Source of the DNA: Chromera velia
Lineage: Eukaryota > Sar > Chromeraceae
Direction: 5' to 3'
NCBI GenBank assembly: GCA_018398765.1
Contig: JAHBMJ010004573.1
Coordinates: 37,327-58,118, forward strand
Length of the DNA stretch: 20,792 nucleotides
Below are positions 8,510-19,144 of the stretch, in pieces (position 1 is the first letter of the stretch; each line of letters begins with the position of its first letter). The translations under genes were made by a program, and so were the position numbers. The notes under the pieces were generated by a model that saw only the letters and a list, made by a program, of their open reading frames with translations, ran no database searches and had not been told where the DNA came from.

Positions 8510-9511
8510 TTACCGCAGTTTCGTTTCGAATTGAATTTTTTCTGTTGTTTTCCAGGACCTTCTGCCGGACCTCCCAGCAATGACCCTTCCGGGGGGTCTC
8601 GCGCTGTCGGTTGCATGATTCCGATCGGCCTGCTCGTCTGCCACTACTTCAGATCCCGAATGGGAGGTGTTGTTAGAGAAGTTGGAGAGACTAGAGGTAG
8701 AATCCTCTGTCTCTGTCTTGGCCTGATGGGTTTCAGACCCCTTCTCCGTCTCCCCCCTTTCGCCCCGTGGCGGCAGACTGATTGAGTCGGCAGCAGCGTG
8801 GTCGGAGTCTGCAGTGTCCTCTGAAAAAGAATTGGGGACGGGTCTCTGCGGCGAAGGGACCTGTTGGAATTCTCCTCCCCTTCCTTCTTCTGAGCTCGCT
8901 CCTTCACCTTCTGGAAGACTGTTTGGGGAATCGGGGGGATGATGCTCCTCCTCTGCCTCCGTTCCTCCCTCACTCCCCGACGACTCATGCGAGGGAGGGG
9001 GAGGGGACGAGGATGAACGAGGGAGGGGATCAGGATCTTCTTCTTCAACAGACGAACCTTCGGTGGGAGAGCGCCCATTGACTTTGACTCTCTGCTCAGT
9101 CAGTGACCCGGCCCTCCGCAAATACGGGGAAGGGGGTGACTGTGCCGTCTCCTGCCCATCTTTCTGCTGCGTCTCTTCGTCCGCACCGTCAGTGTCCTGA
9201 CACTCCTGCTCTCTTTCTTCCTTCTGCTTCTGTGGTTCAGCTGGGGGGCCTCTGACGAGAATGCGTCTGGCCTCCTCAGAGAGGTGGAGCACCCTGAGGG
9301 CCCAACTGAGAGCTCGGGCCTGAGACAGGACAAGCGAGTCGAGACGGCCCACAAGAACACCCACTGCGGGGAAGAGCATCTTGCGCAAACGAAGTTCAAG
9401 TGCCTCGAGGGCATTTGCATCCTCTCCTCCCTGCTCTCCTCGCTCTCTGCTGCCTTTTTCTGAAAGGACGGAGAAGACAGACGCGGCGGCACAGAGAACC
9501 GACAGGAGCTC
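8510..9511 (-). CDS. Exon 9 (terminal) of the giant OPR-like gene
   Basis: 1,002 nt including TAA at 8512-8510. The acceptor is CACTGCAG before GAGCTCCTG; the upstream intron is 421 bp. The first third is helical (LLSVLCAAASVFSVL, then LRLRKMLFPAVGVLVGRL and ARALSWALRVLHL). The remainder is an acidic Ser/Pro/Glu-rich tail without domain features. The last residues (KIQFETKLR) are near an AT-rich boundary. A donor-like GCG|GTAATA overlaps the stop, so a further downstream exon cannot be excluded. Confidence 0.78.
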   Translation of the reverse strand, partial: ELLSVLCAAASVFSVLSEKGSRERGEQGGEDANALEALELRLRKMLFPAVGVLVGRLDSLVLSQARALSWALRVLHLSEEARRILVRGPPAEPQKQKEEREQECQDTDGADEETQQKDGQETAQSPPSPYLRRAGSLTEQRVKVNGRSPTEGSSVEEEDPDPLPRSSSSPPPPSHESSGSEGGTEAEEEHHPPDSPNSLPEGEGASSEEGRGGEFQQVPSPQRPVPNSFSEDTADSDHAAADSISLPPRGERGETEKGSETHQAKTETEDSTSSLSNFSNNTSHSGSEVVADEQADRNHATDSARPPGRVIAGRSGRRSWKTTEKIQFETKLR

Positions 9512-12500
9512 CTGCAGTGATGTGATGGTTAGACGGACAGACAGAGCAATCAGAGAAACACGACACTCGTGCGAGAAGAGTCTTCACAGGCTGTGGCAGA
9601 GAGAGGGGACGAGACGAGCAGGGAGGGATACAGGGATGAGGGGAACCCAGAAGAATTATAGAAGCGACGGAACCAGCAATTTGTTTGTATTTTTTTTTTT
9701 TCGAATTTTGTGGCACGATATTTTTCTGCGCGATGATCAAGGCGCTCCAAGTGCACGCTCTGACAGAGGGATGAGGAAAGGAATCGAAGGAAACGACTGA
9801 GATGCACACACAGGCCTGTCACAAAGCATAAGCTGAAGAGATCACAAAGAGAAAGGGCTGGTCAGGAAGGAAGTCAACCCCCACCAACGCCTTTTTTCTC
9901 TCTTTTGTCACATTTCCCCACCACAGACTGACCTGAGTGCTCCAGGAAGAGAAGGCCCTTTCCGACTGGTTTGCCACCAGAACGACCACACAACGAAGCA
10001 CAGACCCTGTCAACTCACGACCAGAGGCAGATTGCAAAGGATTCTCTTGACCTCTATCTCCCCCCTCTTGTACAAGCATCTTTCTCCTGCCCGCTCTCCT
10101 CGCAGACTTTTCAGGAACCTCCGGGACGAATACGGGAATGTCAACAGAGGGGTCCTCAAACCTTTGCGCAGTCTCCAAGGCTGTCTGCCTGTCTTGACGT
10201 TGGCTCAAGCGGGAAACGTCAGGAGGGGGATATGGGAGACCCATGAGGTTATACAAAATCTGGTCTCCTCCTTCTCTCGTGCTTTCCTCACTGCCGTGTG
10301 TCTGCTCATCCCCTCCCTGCACCGTCCCTTTCCCTTCAACGGACACATCGGGGGATGTGCAGGAAGCAAAGCAGACCGAGAGGAGCCGAACGAGAGACCA
10401 GAGGAGGGAGGAGAGCTGCCAACCAGAGAAGTAATTCCTCCGGTGCGCCAACGTGAATCGCTCTTCCAGTGCCTCCAGCAAGGGCCCAGGCGGCACATCC
10501 CGGGGGGCTCTTGACACAAAGCGGAAGAGGTCGACAACCCCGTTCGCGCTGAACTCTGGCAACCTGACGTAAGACAAGAGAAGACAAGGGAGGAGAGGAC
10601 AGGAGAGAAGAGGAGCGGGGTTACACGAGCAAAGTAAAAAAAGTACACACTCATAGAGACGTATAGACAAGACAGACAGACTAACAGACAGACGGACAGA
10701 GGGGCACACCAATCACTTGTTCTCAGTGAGAACAAGTGGCTTGGGGGAGAAAAAGAGACCGCATCAGCACAAGGACTGGTGCGAGAAACACCTAGACGCT
10801 GGTGAACTTCTCGAGGGATTTCCTTCGTCATCAAACTTTCACCAGAGGCCACTCACTCACTCACTCACCTTCGAGCTGCTCCCCTGATGAGGGAAAGCAG
10901 AAGGGACCGCACCTCTCGGTCCTCTGGGGGGCGCTGGAAGGTGAAGGCGCGCAACAGAGCTATGAGGGTCTGTAGGCAGGCAGGAGTTTAGGAGGGAAGG
11001 AAGAACACAATCTGTAAGTCGAGGAGCAGGTGAGCAAATCAATTAGTAAGCATTCAGCCAGGCAGCCAGCAAGTCGATGAGACAGTCATTAAGTTGCGAG
11101 AGCTTCGAAGAGAAGAGCATAAAAACAGAAAGAGAGAAACAAATAGAAGAAAGTTGTGAGATCAAGGAAGAGTGGGGGCTTTCTCCTCCATTATGAGTCT
11201 CGAACTCTCGGACAGGCACCGGGACCTGGACCAAAAGGGAGAATACAGAATGGCAGGGAATCACATACACAGATGTCAAGACGAATTGAAGCGTTTGACT
11301 GACATCGAGAGGCAGAGAAGAGAGACGATCCCGTGACGGCTTCTTGGCTTGTTCCTTGGCCCTTTCCGCAGTCTCGTACTCTTGCACAAAGGCTGCAATG
11401 TCGTTCAGGTCTTTCTCATCTTCTCTTTCCCTCTCTCTCACACTGCCAAATTCTTCTGCTTCTTCCAACAAAGGAGTGCGGCCCTCGACCCCTCCCTCCA
11501 CTTTTTCTTCCTTCTCCTTTTCTTCCCTCTCCAACTGTACCAGACTGCCACTTTCCAACGATTGCTCCTCAACTCCTTCCGCTTCCATGCCAGAAGAATC
11601 AGCTCTCGGTGAAGCATCCATCTCCTTGGGGTCTCTCTCGCCCTCTACCGTTTCTCCTTTTTTTTCGGTCCCTGCAGGCTCTGAGGACGCATCCTGAGGA
11701 GACACGTGTGGCGGGAATGAAGGCTCCTCCACGTCCTCTCTACTCCCGCCCCTCTGATACCGTTCCACTTCTTTCAGCAGCATGTCAGTGTACTGCGAAT
11801 ACGAATGGGTCGTTTCAGATGTGCCCCCCCCTCTCTCAAGGGCTGCAGACGTTGCCCCTCCTTCATCAAACGATTCTTTTTTGTCATCTTCTGTCTCCGC
11901 ACCTTCCCCCGCATTTTCCTCAGCCTTTTCAGTTTCATTTATGAGACCCTCCCTGCCTTCATCGAGAGGGTTCTGAAGACTGAGAGCCTTCATGAGAGTC
12001 TCGACGGGGGAGATCACGCTCTGCTGTGTGCCATTGTTTGACGTCTCGCTGCCAACACCCCACAAGATGTGGGGACTCAGAGCAGCAGCAGCGGAGGCAA
12101 ACGCACTGGCAGTCTGCGCGTCTTCCGGTACGTCCTTCCGCCCACTCTCTCTGTTTGGATGATCGGCTGTTGCGGTAAGGCTAGATGACGGGGACAGCGC
12201 AAGAATAATGTCTGCGAGTTGCGTGTTGGTCATGTCACCCCACGGTGTCGGTCTTTTCTTTCTTGTCTCCATATCGGCTCGCTCATTCTGCGCGTGGTCC
12301 CTCCCTTCCCCCCACCTCTCTGGCTGCTTTTCTAGGCCCAAAAGATTGTCGCGTGATGCTGCCGAGCTAAACCTGCTGACAGACCGTCGCTGGTGCTCCA
12401 TGAGGATTGCAGCCGTCTCCTCTGCCAGAGGGTGGTTGTCGATCCCTGCCCTTGTCAGAGAGGAGACAAGGGAGACCAGATGCTGCAGAGAACAAAGCGA

Positions 12501-15500
12501 GAAAGGGAGAAAGGAGGAGGTGCAGAGACGATGACGGACTTTACAACGAAAAGACAGCGAGATAAAAGGGAACAGGGGAAGAAGGGAGGATGGAAGCAAT
12601 AGCAGCAACAGAATGGACACGCATACACAGAGAGAGGGGGGGAGAGAGGCATAGAGGGACAGAGAGAGGAGGAGATAGAAAGATGCTTGATTTTTTTAGC
12701 GTCTGACTGACTGACGTTCAAAGAGAAGCTGCTGAGATGCGAGAGAGCCCAATCTGAGAGACGTATGAGGAAGGCCCTACACACGTCACATTCTGACTTC
12801 CATGACGAAGCTGTTCGTTGTCTGTCTGCATCAGTCATCATCTTCTGCTTCTCTCTGAAGCACAACAGATCAGAGGCTTCCGAGGAGACAGCACAAGCGG
12901 TCCCAAATGAGGCCGCTAGCTTCACCGCAAGGTCAGGCGTCAATCTGCTTCCCTCACTCTCGTCCAAAGGGAGTTTCTCCTCCCCTCTTCTCTTTTCCAT
13001 TCCTTTGCGGGAGGCCTCTGCGCCTGGAGAGATAAACCGAATCGTCAAGTCCTGAACAAACGGAGGGGGGAGAGAGGAAACAACAAAGAGATGTTCACAG
13101 GTCAGCAGCGGAAGGGTGGGGCACATTGCTAAATGCTCAAAATGATTGAGTGCGCACCAACTCAACCTCAACGCACAGATGACACAGAGCAGAAAAACAG
13201 GCAGACAAAGGAACAGAAAAAGGGCGAGGCAGATAACGAGGGAGAGCGAGGCGTTGCGACATCGAGGCAGAACCGGACGTAAAGACGGTTTGTCCTTTTA
13301 AAAATCATCTGCCGTCCTGTTTTTTGCCCGACGTACCTCAGCAGCAGCGTTGAAGAATGCAACAACAATGCCTTGCCACTCAGTCAACGCTCTGTGCTCG
13401 TCTTCGCGTCTTCGCCCCGCATTCCTATCCCCTCTTCCCTTATCATGCATTCCGCCCCCCTGTTCCTCGTTTCTCCCAAGCTGCCTTTCATGTTTCTGCG
13501 CGAGTCTATGCCTCAACACTTCAGATGCAGAGGCACCTGCGTTGACCAGTGACTCGATCTGTGACAACGACGACAGGGAGAGTTGCGTTGTCGCAATTTT
13601 GAGTACAGACGCACTCCCTCCCAGAAGATTCATTTCCAGACGGCTGAGCTCTCTCCCCAGGTCAAGCCCTCCTCGCCTGTCTTCCTCAGACTTTGAGACA
13701 CCACTCTCATCCCCAGCAGGAGAACCATCACCCCTGTGCACAACTGCACGACGAGAGTCCATGCACAGGCGGGCCATCGACCCCAGCGCCTTTGCAGATA
13801 CCCCCAAGGTCGTCAGGCTGAGTCTCTTCGCGTACCTCGGCTCTGCAGGGGCAGGAGCTGTGACCCCCCGGCGGTCCGCGATCTCGGCCCGAGGCCGGGG
13901 CGGCATCCCAAAAAACCTGCGGCGGTAGTTCCGCAAATCTGAAGCTGCGTATGAGGCTGCATGCAAGGCTGGCATGAGGCATTCCTCTCTTCCTTTCTTT
14001 TGGGACAGCCTCAGAGAGGCTTGAGGGAATCTGGAGAGAGAAGTCTCGAGAGCCCAGAGGGTGTTAGCGAGGTCACTTCCCCACAAAGGTGTCTGCCTCC
14101 AGAGAACGACTGCACACAAACAGAAAGAAGCATTCATTTGTTTGTTTGGAAGGTGAAGTCTCAGGAAGAAATTTCGTCTAACTACATGCACCAAACAAAA
14201 TAGGGATGCCCATACGCACCGAAGAGGTTCTCCCTCTAGAGGACAAGCGACCGCACCACAGGTACCGTCGAGGATCGGAAGAGAGAAGGGGCACGAGTGG
14301 AGCGGGAGACTTCATTTTTCTCTGGAGTTTCAGAACAAAAAGACGAAAGCAAAGACACAACAGAGCAAAAATGGAGAAATTCACAACGCGTCTCTCTGGC
14401 TCTGGTCGGAAGTGTCAAAGTACGCCTGTCTGTCTGAGAGAGGGAGGAGGGGATGTAATGGGACAGAAACGACGTGTTTACTTAAAAAGAAGACTCTGGG
14501 AGGAAACATCTCACAGACTGACTTACCGTCTGCAATCGCTGCATTCAATTCAAGGATGCTTTTTCTCAAAGGGTCCTCGTCCCCCCACGAATCTTCGTCT
14601 TCGCTTCTGTCTCCCTCAGGCCTCATCAGTCCTCCCACTCCTGTCGCTCCTCTCTGGGCTCCTCCTGTCAACACTCCCTTTCCTCTTCCAAGTGAAAGGC
14701 CAATTCTTGTTGCCGCCCACATCAAATTGGAAGTCTCTTCAACTGCAGTCACTGCCTCTAGTCTCTCTGACACCACTCCCACCACAGAAGACCCTCTTCT
14801 TCCCTCATCTTCTTCTGAACAAGACGCATCAACCACATCATCATCTCCAACCAATGCCCACCCTCTGAGAGCCAAAACCAGACCCTCGATCTCCCCCTCC
14901 AATTCCCGTACCCAGTCAGAGGGAAAAGACGCTACCACCGTGATCACTAAGGATGCATCTTTGCAACCAATGGTTGCAGGAAGACCCTTTCTACGGGGAG
15001 ACTGCCTGGGCACCCGGTCTTCGTTCAGACACTGGGTCACATGAAGGATCAAACGTGAGGCGAGGAACTTTAAATTCGGGATAATCTCGGGAGTGCACAA
15101 TTCAACTGCACTCCGCACGGGAACACGAAGGAAGTTTGCTAGGGCATTCAAAAGCTCCTTCGAGCCCCTTACACCAAGCCGACGTACAAATCCCTCATTC
15201 GCACCCACTCCCCTCGATTCTTCTTCTCTCACTCGTTCAGACAACGCAGAAAAGAAAAAGAGGGCCCCTGCAAGTAATGGGGGTTGAAGCGAGGAGACCC
15301 TCTCGCCCCGAGAGAGCACAATGGAGTTTTTGAGGAATGCGGTCAAACTACTCACTGCCTCTTCGCAGTCTGTGTCCGACCTCGGCACAAGCTCAACAAA
15401 AGCTGACGCCATCTGCACGACAGGGCGCGTCTGCAGAAAGGGGGCATACTCAGCCCCTCGGCGCATGATCAGTCCAAGCGCTTGGCGTAGTTGCCATCTG

Positions 15501-18500
15501 AATTCGTGGGGGGACAATGTCGACCCCAACTTTTCTGATCGTCTGAAGTCCCCATGCCCCCACTTGCAAAAAATCATGGCACAGGCCCTTGCAGAAAATC
15601 CCAAGGGCATGTTCCCAGATTTCTCCAACGCCCCTCCAAAGAGGAACACGTTGAGAAGACGCAGGAACAGATTTGGGGCCTCATCAACAAAGGTCCCAAA
15701 CGAACCGAGGGAGTGAAGAAGCGAACTCAAAGTCCGAGGGCCCCAGCCCATTTTGGCAGAAAGTCGTTCGTTTTTCTTTTTTTCCTTCGAAGAGAACGGT
15801 GTGTTGGAATCAGGACGCAGGAGCTCTTCTGAGTGTTCGAGCAACAGGTCCAGTCGTCTGAGGGTTTTCATAACGATCACAGAAGGAGAGGGCCCGTACG
15901 GATTGGAAGACGCACGAGTTCTCGTCTTGGGGGAGAACTTCGCGTAGGCAGAGAGAATCGTCGAGACTGTTCTCACACCCGCAAAGTCAATCCTGGTGGT
16001 CCCAGGCAGCCGGGGTCCTGGGCCAAAGGGCGAGAGGTAGGTGAGGGGAATCATCTGAGAGAATAGACTGGCCGGAGCGAGGTCCGTCTGCAGACAAGAA
16101 ACGAAAAAAAAAAAAAGCGTCTCTGTGCCTGTTGAATGCTTGCCCATCTGTATTTCTGTCCGGCTGAAATGGAAGAAGAAAAAAAACAAAACAAACAAGC
16201 AAGCAAGCAAGCATGAAAGAAGAAAGGAATAAAACGTCGAAGGAATGAAGGAAGGAGGAGCGAGCGAACGAAAGAGAGACAGAGGGGGGGGGGGAACACC
16301 CACCAAAGGCCTCTTTCATGAAACCAAAACTTATTTCACTGGTGTACCACAAAGGATGAACCGACTGACGTCTACCAGCACAGTGAGGGCTTTTGGGAAG
16401 AGAGCCTCTGCGGCGTTGCTCGACAGTCTCCTGTGTACTGCCCAAATCGTTCTGCCTGCAAATTCGCTGGTCAGGAGGCCCGACCGCCCCCCAAGAATTA
16501 GGGCAAAAAGCCAAGACTCACAGTCGACTACCCTGGCAACATTCATTGGAAGATTCATGAAGTGCGATAGAACTAGATCAACCTCGTCTTTGAGCCATGA
16601 AGGCAGACGACGAGCGGAGGCCTGCATAGGGGAAACTTGCTCCTCTTCTCCACCCTGGCTCCCGCTCTCGTTTTCCTCATCTTCTTCATCGAAAGAAGAG
16701 GTCTTGACTGTTTTTCTTTTCTCGATGCGGACGAGAATGTGAGCTATGTGTATGCGAATTTTCTCGCTCACGTTGAGGAATCCTTTCAGGCCGTCGGAGC
16801 GCCCCGCCACATACTGCGACGGAACACCCCCCTCCCCCTCCGCACTTTGAGCATCCGATGAACCCTCCAATTCCCTCTGCTCTCCTTTTTCTGTTTGGTC
16901 TTCATGTCCATCTTGAGTCTTCTCCGAGGAAGAACTCGCAGGAGATGGGTGTGGAGGAAACACCGGAAGGGGTCTGTTGGCCTGAGCCTCTTCAAGAGAT
17001 GCAAGGTCCCTCACGGCTGCTGCCCGCAAGCGGGGCAGGATTAGTTTAGAGACAAGGAGGAAGGTCTCGTCGGCAGGCATCGCCCCTTCCACCTTCCGTC
17101 GCATGCGGCCCTTTCTCCTGACCTCCGCCACCAGACTCTCGAACACTCCTGCTCGAAGACCCTTTAGGGCCTTTGAGCTGCTAGCCCCTGGCTCCTCCTC
17201 TGCCATGTCCTCCCCCCTACCCTCGACCGCAACGTTCTCCCCTCGGCCTTCTTCCAAAAGCAGTTCTCGAATAACCCTTACCATGGGACGCCGCTCGAAC
17301 TCGGGCTCATACAGGAGTGAGAGACAAGTCGGTCTACGGAGCCACACCAGGAGTCTCGTGAAAATCAAACCAAGCAAGTGGAGAAGACGGGGGCTGTACT
17401 TGTCCTTTTCTATCGACTCTCCTATCCTCAGTGTCTGGCTTGTTAGAAGAACCGTCCACCTTTCGTGGTCCTTCTCGGACGCACTCAAAGACACAAAACA
17501 ACAAATCACATAAAGCAACAATACCTCCAGACCAGGACAATCGCCACTCGCACTGGTGACTGTTCGAGGCAACCATTTTTTTTCTTCCCGTTTGGCTTCA
17601 AAGAGGGATAGTATAGTCTCGACAATTGAGTCTGCTCTAGACTCCCAAAAAGACGAAATTCGCCTCGAACGAAACGAAGAGAGAATATGGTCTGGCCTTC
17701 CCGAGAGGGCGAAGTAACGCCACAAGACGACAACAGACAAAGTCCGATACCGTGCTCCCGTGTTAACCCGTTTCTTTTCGGATTCGAAGAAAGCCAGGAT
17801 GCCCTCCTCCGTCTCCACCCCTGACACCTGTTCCATCGTTTTCTTCAGGTACACATCGCATTCATCAGGGGATTCTTGAACATCCTGCCCCACCTTGATT
17901 CCAACCTTCTGCAAAAGAAGACGCGGCATCTCCCTCAATCCCCGCCCACCCATCCGCGGGTCCCCCCCCCCCNNNNNNNNNNNNNNNNNNNNNNNNNNNN
18001 NNNNNNNNNNNNNNNNNNNNNNNNNNNNNNNNNNNNNNNNNNNNNNNNNNNNNNNNNNNNNNNNNNNNNNNNNNNNNNNNNNNNNNNNNNNNNNNNNNNN
18101 NNNNNNNNNNNNNNNNNNNNNNNNNNNNNNNNNNNNNNNNNNNNNNNNNNNNNNNNNNNNNNNNNNNNNNNNNNNNNNNNNNNNNNNNNNNNNNNNNNNN
18201 NNNNNNNNNNNNNNNNNNNNNNNNNNNNNNNNNNNNNNNNNNNNNNNNNNNNNNNNNNNNNNNNNNNNNNNNNNNNNNNNNNNNNNNNNNNNCCCCCCCC
18301 AACTCAAAACCCGAACTCGACTCCCCGACTCCCTCCTCATCCATCCTCATAGTCCCCCACGACTTTCCCGACTCCCCGCGCACGCGGGAGACGGGACCTA
18401 CCCGCCCTATCCTGTTGGAACGGTGCCATTCCCCGGTTCCTGAAGAGGAGTGCACAAACGAATGGACGGTGGAGGCGAGCCCAGCCACCGTCAGTGTTGC

Positions 18501-18581
18501 AAGAAGGGCGAACCTCCATCTACTGCCGCCGGCCCCAACCGACGGACATGACGGCATAAGCTGACATTTGCCCGACGGCAT
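8510..18581 (-). CDS. Giant OPR/heptatricopeptide-like protein, probably plastid-targeted (9 exons)
   Basis: Nine exons join with consistent phases; exons 2-9 give 2,394 residues, plus up to 96 in exon 1, which is interrupted by a gap. The N terminus has a signal peptide (hydrophobic residues about 24-39) followed by Phe42 and a basic, Ser-rich stretch, as in bipartite leaders for complex plastids. The body contains scattered helical motifs typical of OPR/FASTK-type repeats: VSTILSAYAKF and TLSSLLHSLGSF (exon 3), SNLMWAATRIGL (exon 3), LANTLWAL (exon 4), LIALLRAF (exon 7) and LSSLLWSLVRL (exon 8). Such proteins bind organellar RNA and act in its processing, stability or translation. Acidic, Ser-rich disordered segments break up the repeats, notably in exons 2, 6 and 9. 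No RAP domain is visible. The gene model is strong; the RNA-binding role is an inference from repeat resemblance. Confidence 0.75.
9933..10563 (-). CDS. Exon 8 of the giant OPR-like gene
   Basis: 631 nt; the first G completes AGG (Arg) from exon 7. The acceptor is TTACGTCAG and the donor is CAG|GTCAGT, phase 0. The upstream intron is 305 bp. It begins LPEFSANGVVDLFRFVSRAP and continues to WQLSSLLWSLVRLL (about 10421-10380), two typical helices of an OPR-like repeat, followed by a polar linker and another helix at its end. Confidence 0.82.
10851..10868 (-). repeat. TGAG tetranucleotide repeat at the exon 7 donor site
   Basis: Read on the minus strand, the intron starts GTGAGTGAGTGAGTGAGT. The same six-base donor GTGAGT therefore recurs every four bases. 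Only the first register keeps the frame into exon 8. Confidence 0.85.
10869..10969 (-). CDS. Exon 7 of the giant OPR-like gene (micro-exon)
   Basis: 101 nt, entering in phase 0 after GCCTACAG and leaving in phase 2 at AAG|GTGAGT. It encodes a pure helical hairpin containing TLIALLRAFTFQRP and EVRSLLLSLIRGAAR. Only this frame joins both neighbours without a stop. The upstream intron is 301 bp. The donor is the first unit of a TGAG-type tetranucleotide repeat. Confidence 0.78.
11271..12482 (-). CDS. Exon 6 of the giant OPR-like gene
   Basis: 1,212 nt (404 codons), phase 0 at both ends. The acceptor TGTTCTCTGCAG follows a long pyrimidine tract; the upstream intron is 233 bp. The exon contains helices such as NTQLADIILALSP and a long Glu/Lys/Ser-rich segment (about 11980-11380) likely to be disordered or coiled. 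The donor is placed at TCT|GTGTAT. A second GT two codons later is also in phase, so the end could be six bases further on. Confidence 0.75.
12716..13051 (-). CDS. Exon 5 of the giant OPR-like gene
   Basis: 336 nt (112 codons), phase 0 at both ends. The acceptor is TTTGTTCAG before GACTTG and the upstream intron is 285 bp. The donor AAC|GTCAGT sits at the start of a GTCA tetranucleotide repeat. It encodes LTIRFISPGA, a charged loop and further helices. Confidence 0.78.
13337..14109 (-). CDS. Exon 4 of the giant OPR-like gene
   Basis: 773 nt; entering bases TC complete the codon GTC begun by exon 3. The acceptor is GTGTGCAG and the donor is GAG|GTACGT. The upstream intron is 417 bp. The exon opens with WGSDLANTLWALETSLSRF, the most typical OPR-like helix in the protein. 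Further helical segments include GVSAKALGSMARLCMDSR. A basic, Gly-rich loop (about 13400-13480) separates the last helix. Confidence 0.85.
14527..16087 (-). CDS. Exon 3 of the giant OPR-like gene
   Basis: 1,561 nt, entering in phase 0 after CTTGTCTGCAG and leaving in phase 1 at GACG|GTAAGTC. The upstream intron is 252 bp. Repeat-like helices are clearest here: GVRTVSTILSAYAKF near 15980-15940, TLSSLLHSLGSFGTF near 15735-15690, and SNLMWAATRIGL near 14735-14695. These resemble the second helix of OPR repeats, where a conserved L-W-A-x-A-K-L pattern is usual. Confidence 0.8.
16340..17908 (-). CDS. Exon 2 of the giant OPR-like gene
   Basis: 1,569 nt (523 codons), phase 0 at both ends. The acceptor TCTTCTTTTGCAG precedes AAG GTT GGA. 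The end is placed at CCA|GTGAAA (GT at 16339-16338), because the alternative donor TGTG|GTACAC four codons earlier would break the frame into exon 3. The protein is mostly alpha-helical in appearance, with Leu-rich stretches (LLHLLGLIFTRLLVWL) and two acidic low-complexity parts, one around 17180-17240 and one around 16640-16700. Confidence 0.75.
17973..18292. other. Assembly gap (320 N) flanked by C runs
   Basis: The gap is bordered by 11 C on the left and 8 C on the right. It probably lies wholly or partly in the first intron of the giant gene, because a good acceptor (TCTTCTTTTGCAG at 17921-17909, minus strand) lies just downstream. The N count may not be the real length. Confidence 0.9.
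18293..18581 (-). CDS. Exon 1 of the giant OPR-like gene (bipartite targeting leader), 3' end in gap
   Basis: The first ATG is at 18581-18579; a second in-frame ATG at 18557 would shorten the N-region by eight residues. The segment SRWRFALLATLTVAGLASTV is a clear signal-peptide core. Cleavage near HS|F would leave Phe at +1, followed by a Ser/Arg-rich stretch and then an acidic part (MRMDEEGVGE). The exon's true end is unknown. It may run into the N gap, or it may end at CGG|GTAGGT (18402), which is in the right phase for exon 2. Confidence 0.7.
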
Positions 18582-18846
18582 CAAGACTAAAATGCCTATG
18601 GATCAAAGAAGTACCTCTGGGTTGTGTGCGAACGGGGACAGCAGAGAGGACTTGCACCTGTGCGCCAGAACAACCCGGCCAGCGGAGACGGATGTCGAGA
18701 CGGGCAACAACATCAACTGCCGTTTCTCATTCTGGAACTCCTACGCACTGCCAAACAGCCACTGCTCCACCGATCAGGTGGAAATGCAACAGACTGTCCA
18801 TAGTCGACGTCGTCTCGACGAACAACTCTGCAGCTGAACGTTGTGA

Positions 18847-18869
18847 ATATATATATATATATATATATA
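18847..18869. repeat. (AT)n microsatellite
   Basis: About 11 AT units, roughly 270 bp upstream of the start codon of the giant minus-strand gene. Confidence 0.9.
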
Positions 18870-19124
18870 AGTCTTCAAAATTCAATCGCCGAGCGGCCGC
18901 GGCCTGGATGTCAATTCATTTTTTCCGGTTGAATTCGGCCACCGCGTCGTGACAAAACACAAAAGTTTGTGTACTCCCGCCACTATGCACTGTGTACATA
19001 ACGAACGAGCCGGAACGACATAGCTCGAACGCGGCGCGCGCATTGCGCGCCCATGCCGATGTCGCGCAGTCCTGCTTCGGAATGCATGCAGATCCAGCTA
19101 GCTAGTGCATACACCATGCAAACG

Positions 19125-19144
19125 CCCTATAGATCCCTATAGGG
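19125..19144. repeat. Short perfect inverted repeat
   Basis: CCCTATAG and CTATAGGG separated by ATCC. It could be a protein-binding site or chance; nothing else supports a role. Confidence 0.6.

Noticed and set aside
11333-11944. 203-residue plus-strand frame opposite exon 6
   Set aside because: Pro/Ser/Leu-rich antisense of an acidic coding region. The minus-strand exon has matched splice sites and phases; this frame has neither.
14412-15044. 210-residue plus-strand frame opposite exon 3
   Set aside because: Antisense shadow; overlaps a phase-consistent minus-strand exon with repeat motifs.
18568-18837. 89-residue plus-strand frame upstream of the giant gene
   Set aside because: Overlaps the start exon and probable 5' leader of the minus-strand gene; no motif despite several Cys and His.
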